A stretch of DNA of 5,308 nt, from NCBI GenBank assembly GCA_019421525.1, contig JAHZFC010000144.1, positions 1 to 5,308 of the forward strand, given 5' to 3'. The stretch comes from Clostridiales bacterium. Lineage in GTDB: Bacteria > Bacillota > Clostridia > Oscillospirales > Oscillospiraceae. Positions within the stretch are counted from its first letter, which is position 1. Each line of letters begins with the position of its first letter. Positions 4,181 through 5,308 of this stretch are shown piece after piece. The notes beneath the pieces were generated by a model. That model saw only the letters and a program-made list of their open reading frames with translations. It ran no database searches and was not told where the DNA came from. A program made the position numbers and the translations under genes.

Positions 4181-5308
4181 TCATTTCCAGAACTGCCACC
4201 ACTTCTTCTTTTTGGGCGCCGCCTGGGCGGCGGGCGCTGGAGCGGCCTGCGCCTGGGCAGCTTTGGCGTTGCGCTGCGCTATGGATACCCGCATCATCAT
4301 CGCCGCCGCGGGATCGCTCTGATCCAGCTGGGTCAGCTGATCGGCCTCGGGATTGGACTCCTGGGCGGCGGTCTGGACTGCCGGCGCGGGCGTCAGGAGG
4401 GCGGACGCCCTCTGTGCCGCCTGGCTCTGGTTGCTGGTCAGCTGACCGGTCACCTTGTCTGTGGCCAGCAGCTTGTTCACACCAGCGGCATTTTTGGTGG
4501 CCTCCTTGTCGTCTTGCCCCACCTCTGCCCCATCTGTGCCGGCCCGTATGAGGAGCCGGGTGAAGAGGTTGCTCATGACCGCGTTGTTCTGCGCGGTGGG
4601 ATCGGTCATGACGCCCTTGTTGACGCCCTGGAAGGTCTCGTCCCGGAATTGGGTCAGCATCCCTTTCACGTCCTCATTGCCAGACAGATCATCCATAATA
4701 GAGCTGAGCCGGTCCTCCGGCCCGGCGCCACTTTTCAGTTGGCCGCGCAGGCGCTCCGTGCCGCCCATCAGCCGGTACATCATGGTGTTCATGCTCCGCT
4801 GCTCCGGCTCTATCTCCATGCCTCGCAGGACCGTGAAATAGTCCTCCGCCGGTTTGCTGCCGGTATCCCTCGCCATCTCCGACTTCATCTCCGCGTTGGC
4901 CGCAGACGATGCGATCCCCACGATCCTGGACTGGAACTGCTTGCTGTGGAGCTGCCGGTCGCTCATCCCTCTTACAATGCCATCCACTTCATTTGCAAAT
5001 GCTTTTCGGGCGTCCCGCTTCTCTAGTGACGTTCCGGCGGCCGCCACGGCGGCGTCCCGCCTCTGCTCCGCCTCGGTGATCTTGCCCATGGTCTTTTCGT
5101 CTTTTTTCTCCTGCCTGCTCTTGCATTGGGCGGGGGCGGAGGCGGAGGACATGGGAGAGATGGACAGCATCTCCCCGCCGCCGAAGCCGTTCTGGGGCCC
5201 CGCCTGGGCGGTGAGCCCGGAGGCCACCCGGGCCCCCATCACATCGGCCTCGCGCTCCAGCGCGGCATTCTCCACCACAGGGAAGCCGCCCTCCACCCGG
5301 CCCTGGGC
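4181..5308 (-). CDS. DUF4157-like (eCIS cargo-type) protein, 5' end outside the window
   Basis: The frame is open to the right edge: 375 residues are visible before TGA at 4183-4181. The GTG at 5296 falls inside the domain and is not the start. The first visible residues, AQGRV and then ALEREADVMGARVASG (motif at 5263-5234), match the end of DUF4157 domains, where QxGRV and LEREADxMG follow an HExxH motif that would lie outside the window. DUF4157 marks many proteins encoded with extracellular contractile injection systems, often as N-terminal targeting or protease-like parts of toxins. Next come a low-complexity SAP/QCK stretch, a mostly helical region of about 230 residues that I do not recognise (Met-rich, charged), an Ala/Pro/Gln linker (about 300-360, counted from 5296) and a last block KKKKWWQFWK. 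No signal peptide, membrane helix or known toxin motif is visible. The eCIS link is inference from one domain edge; the function is unknown. The gene converges on the kinase operon, 91 bases apart. Confidence 0.75.
   Translation of the reverse strand, partial: AQGRVEGGFPVVENAALEREADVMGARVASGLTAQAGPQNGFGGGEMLSISPMSSASAPAQCKSRQEKKDEKTMGKITEAEQRRDAAVAAAGTSLEKRDARKAFANEVDGIVRGMSDRQLHSKQFQSRIVGIASSAANAEMKSEMARDTGSKPAEDYFTVLRGMEIEPEQRSMNTMMYRLMGGTERLRGQLKSGAGPEDRLSSIMDDLSGNEDVKGMLTQFRDETFQGVNKGVMTDPTAQNNAVMSNLFTRLLIRAGTDGAEVGQDDKEATKNAAGVNKLLATDKVTGQLTSNQSQAAQRASALLTPAPAVQTAAQESNPEADQLTQLDQSDPAAAMMMRVSIAQRNAKAAQAQAAPAPAAQAAPKKKKWWQFWK

Noticed and set aside
4007..5026. Long plus-strand open frame opposite the DUF4157-like gene
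   Set aside because: The translation is His/Leu/Arg-rich with no recognisable domain, while the minus frame has a DUF4157-like motif and typical helical composition.

Overview
The window has high GC and high GC at third codon positions. Its gene types (C-terminal S-layer homology repeats, LytTR regulators with a GHKL histidine kinase, strong Shine-Dalgarno sites) point to a GC-rich member of the Clostridia, such as the gut Oscillospiraceae/Flavonifractor group. That taxonomy is inferred from gene style, not from a marker gene.

Layout. (1) 1-615, plus: the C-terminal end of a cell-wall-anchored surface protein with three SLH repeats, cut by the left edge. (2) 616-831: a convergent intergenic gap with a GC-rich hairpin region and a terminator for the minus strand. 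(3) 832-1662, minus: a regulator that fuses an NTF2/SnoaL-like domain to a C-terminal LytTR DNA-binding domain. (4) 1663-1898: an AT-rich divergent control region with two plus-strand sigma-A-type promoters, a 16-bp direct repeat with a 21-bp period (the geometry of LytTR operators), an overlapping dyad, and a leader with a possible small ORF. (5) 1899-4089, plus: a three-gene operon. It holds a LytTR protein with a degenerate receiver, a complete LytTR response regulator, and a short one-segment GHKL histidine kinase. Both gene junctions are 4-bp ATGA overlaps, and an intrinsic terminator at 4108-4141 closes the operon. (6) 4181-5308, minus: most of a protein whose visible N-terminal end looks like the tail of a DUF4157 domain. 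Such domains are known from cargo of extracellular contractile injection systems (eCIS). The remainder is an unrecognised helical region, an Ala/Pro/Gln-rich linker and a basic-aromatic C-terminus. It is cut by the right edge.

How the parts may work together. The kinase and the complete regulator should form a phosphorelay. The pseudo-receiver LytTR protein from the same mRNA and the divergent NTF2-LytTR protein could compete or cooperate at the direct repeats between them, giving a three-regulator switch. Whether the switch controls only itself, the surface protein or the DUF4157-like gene cannot be told from this window.
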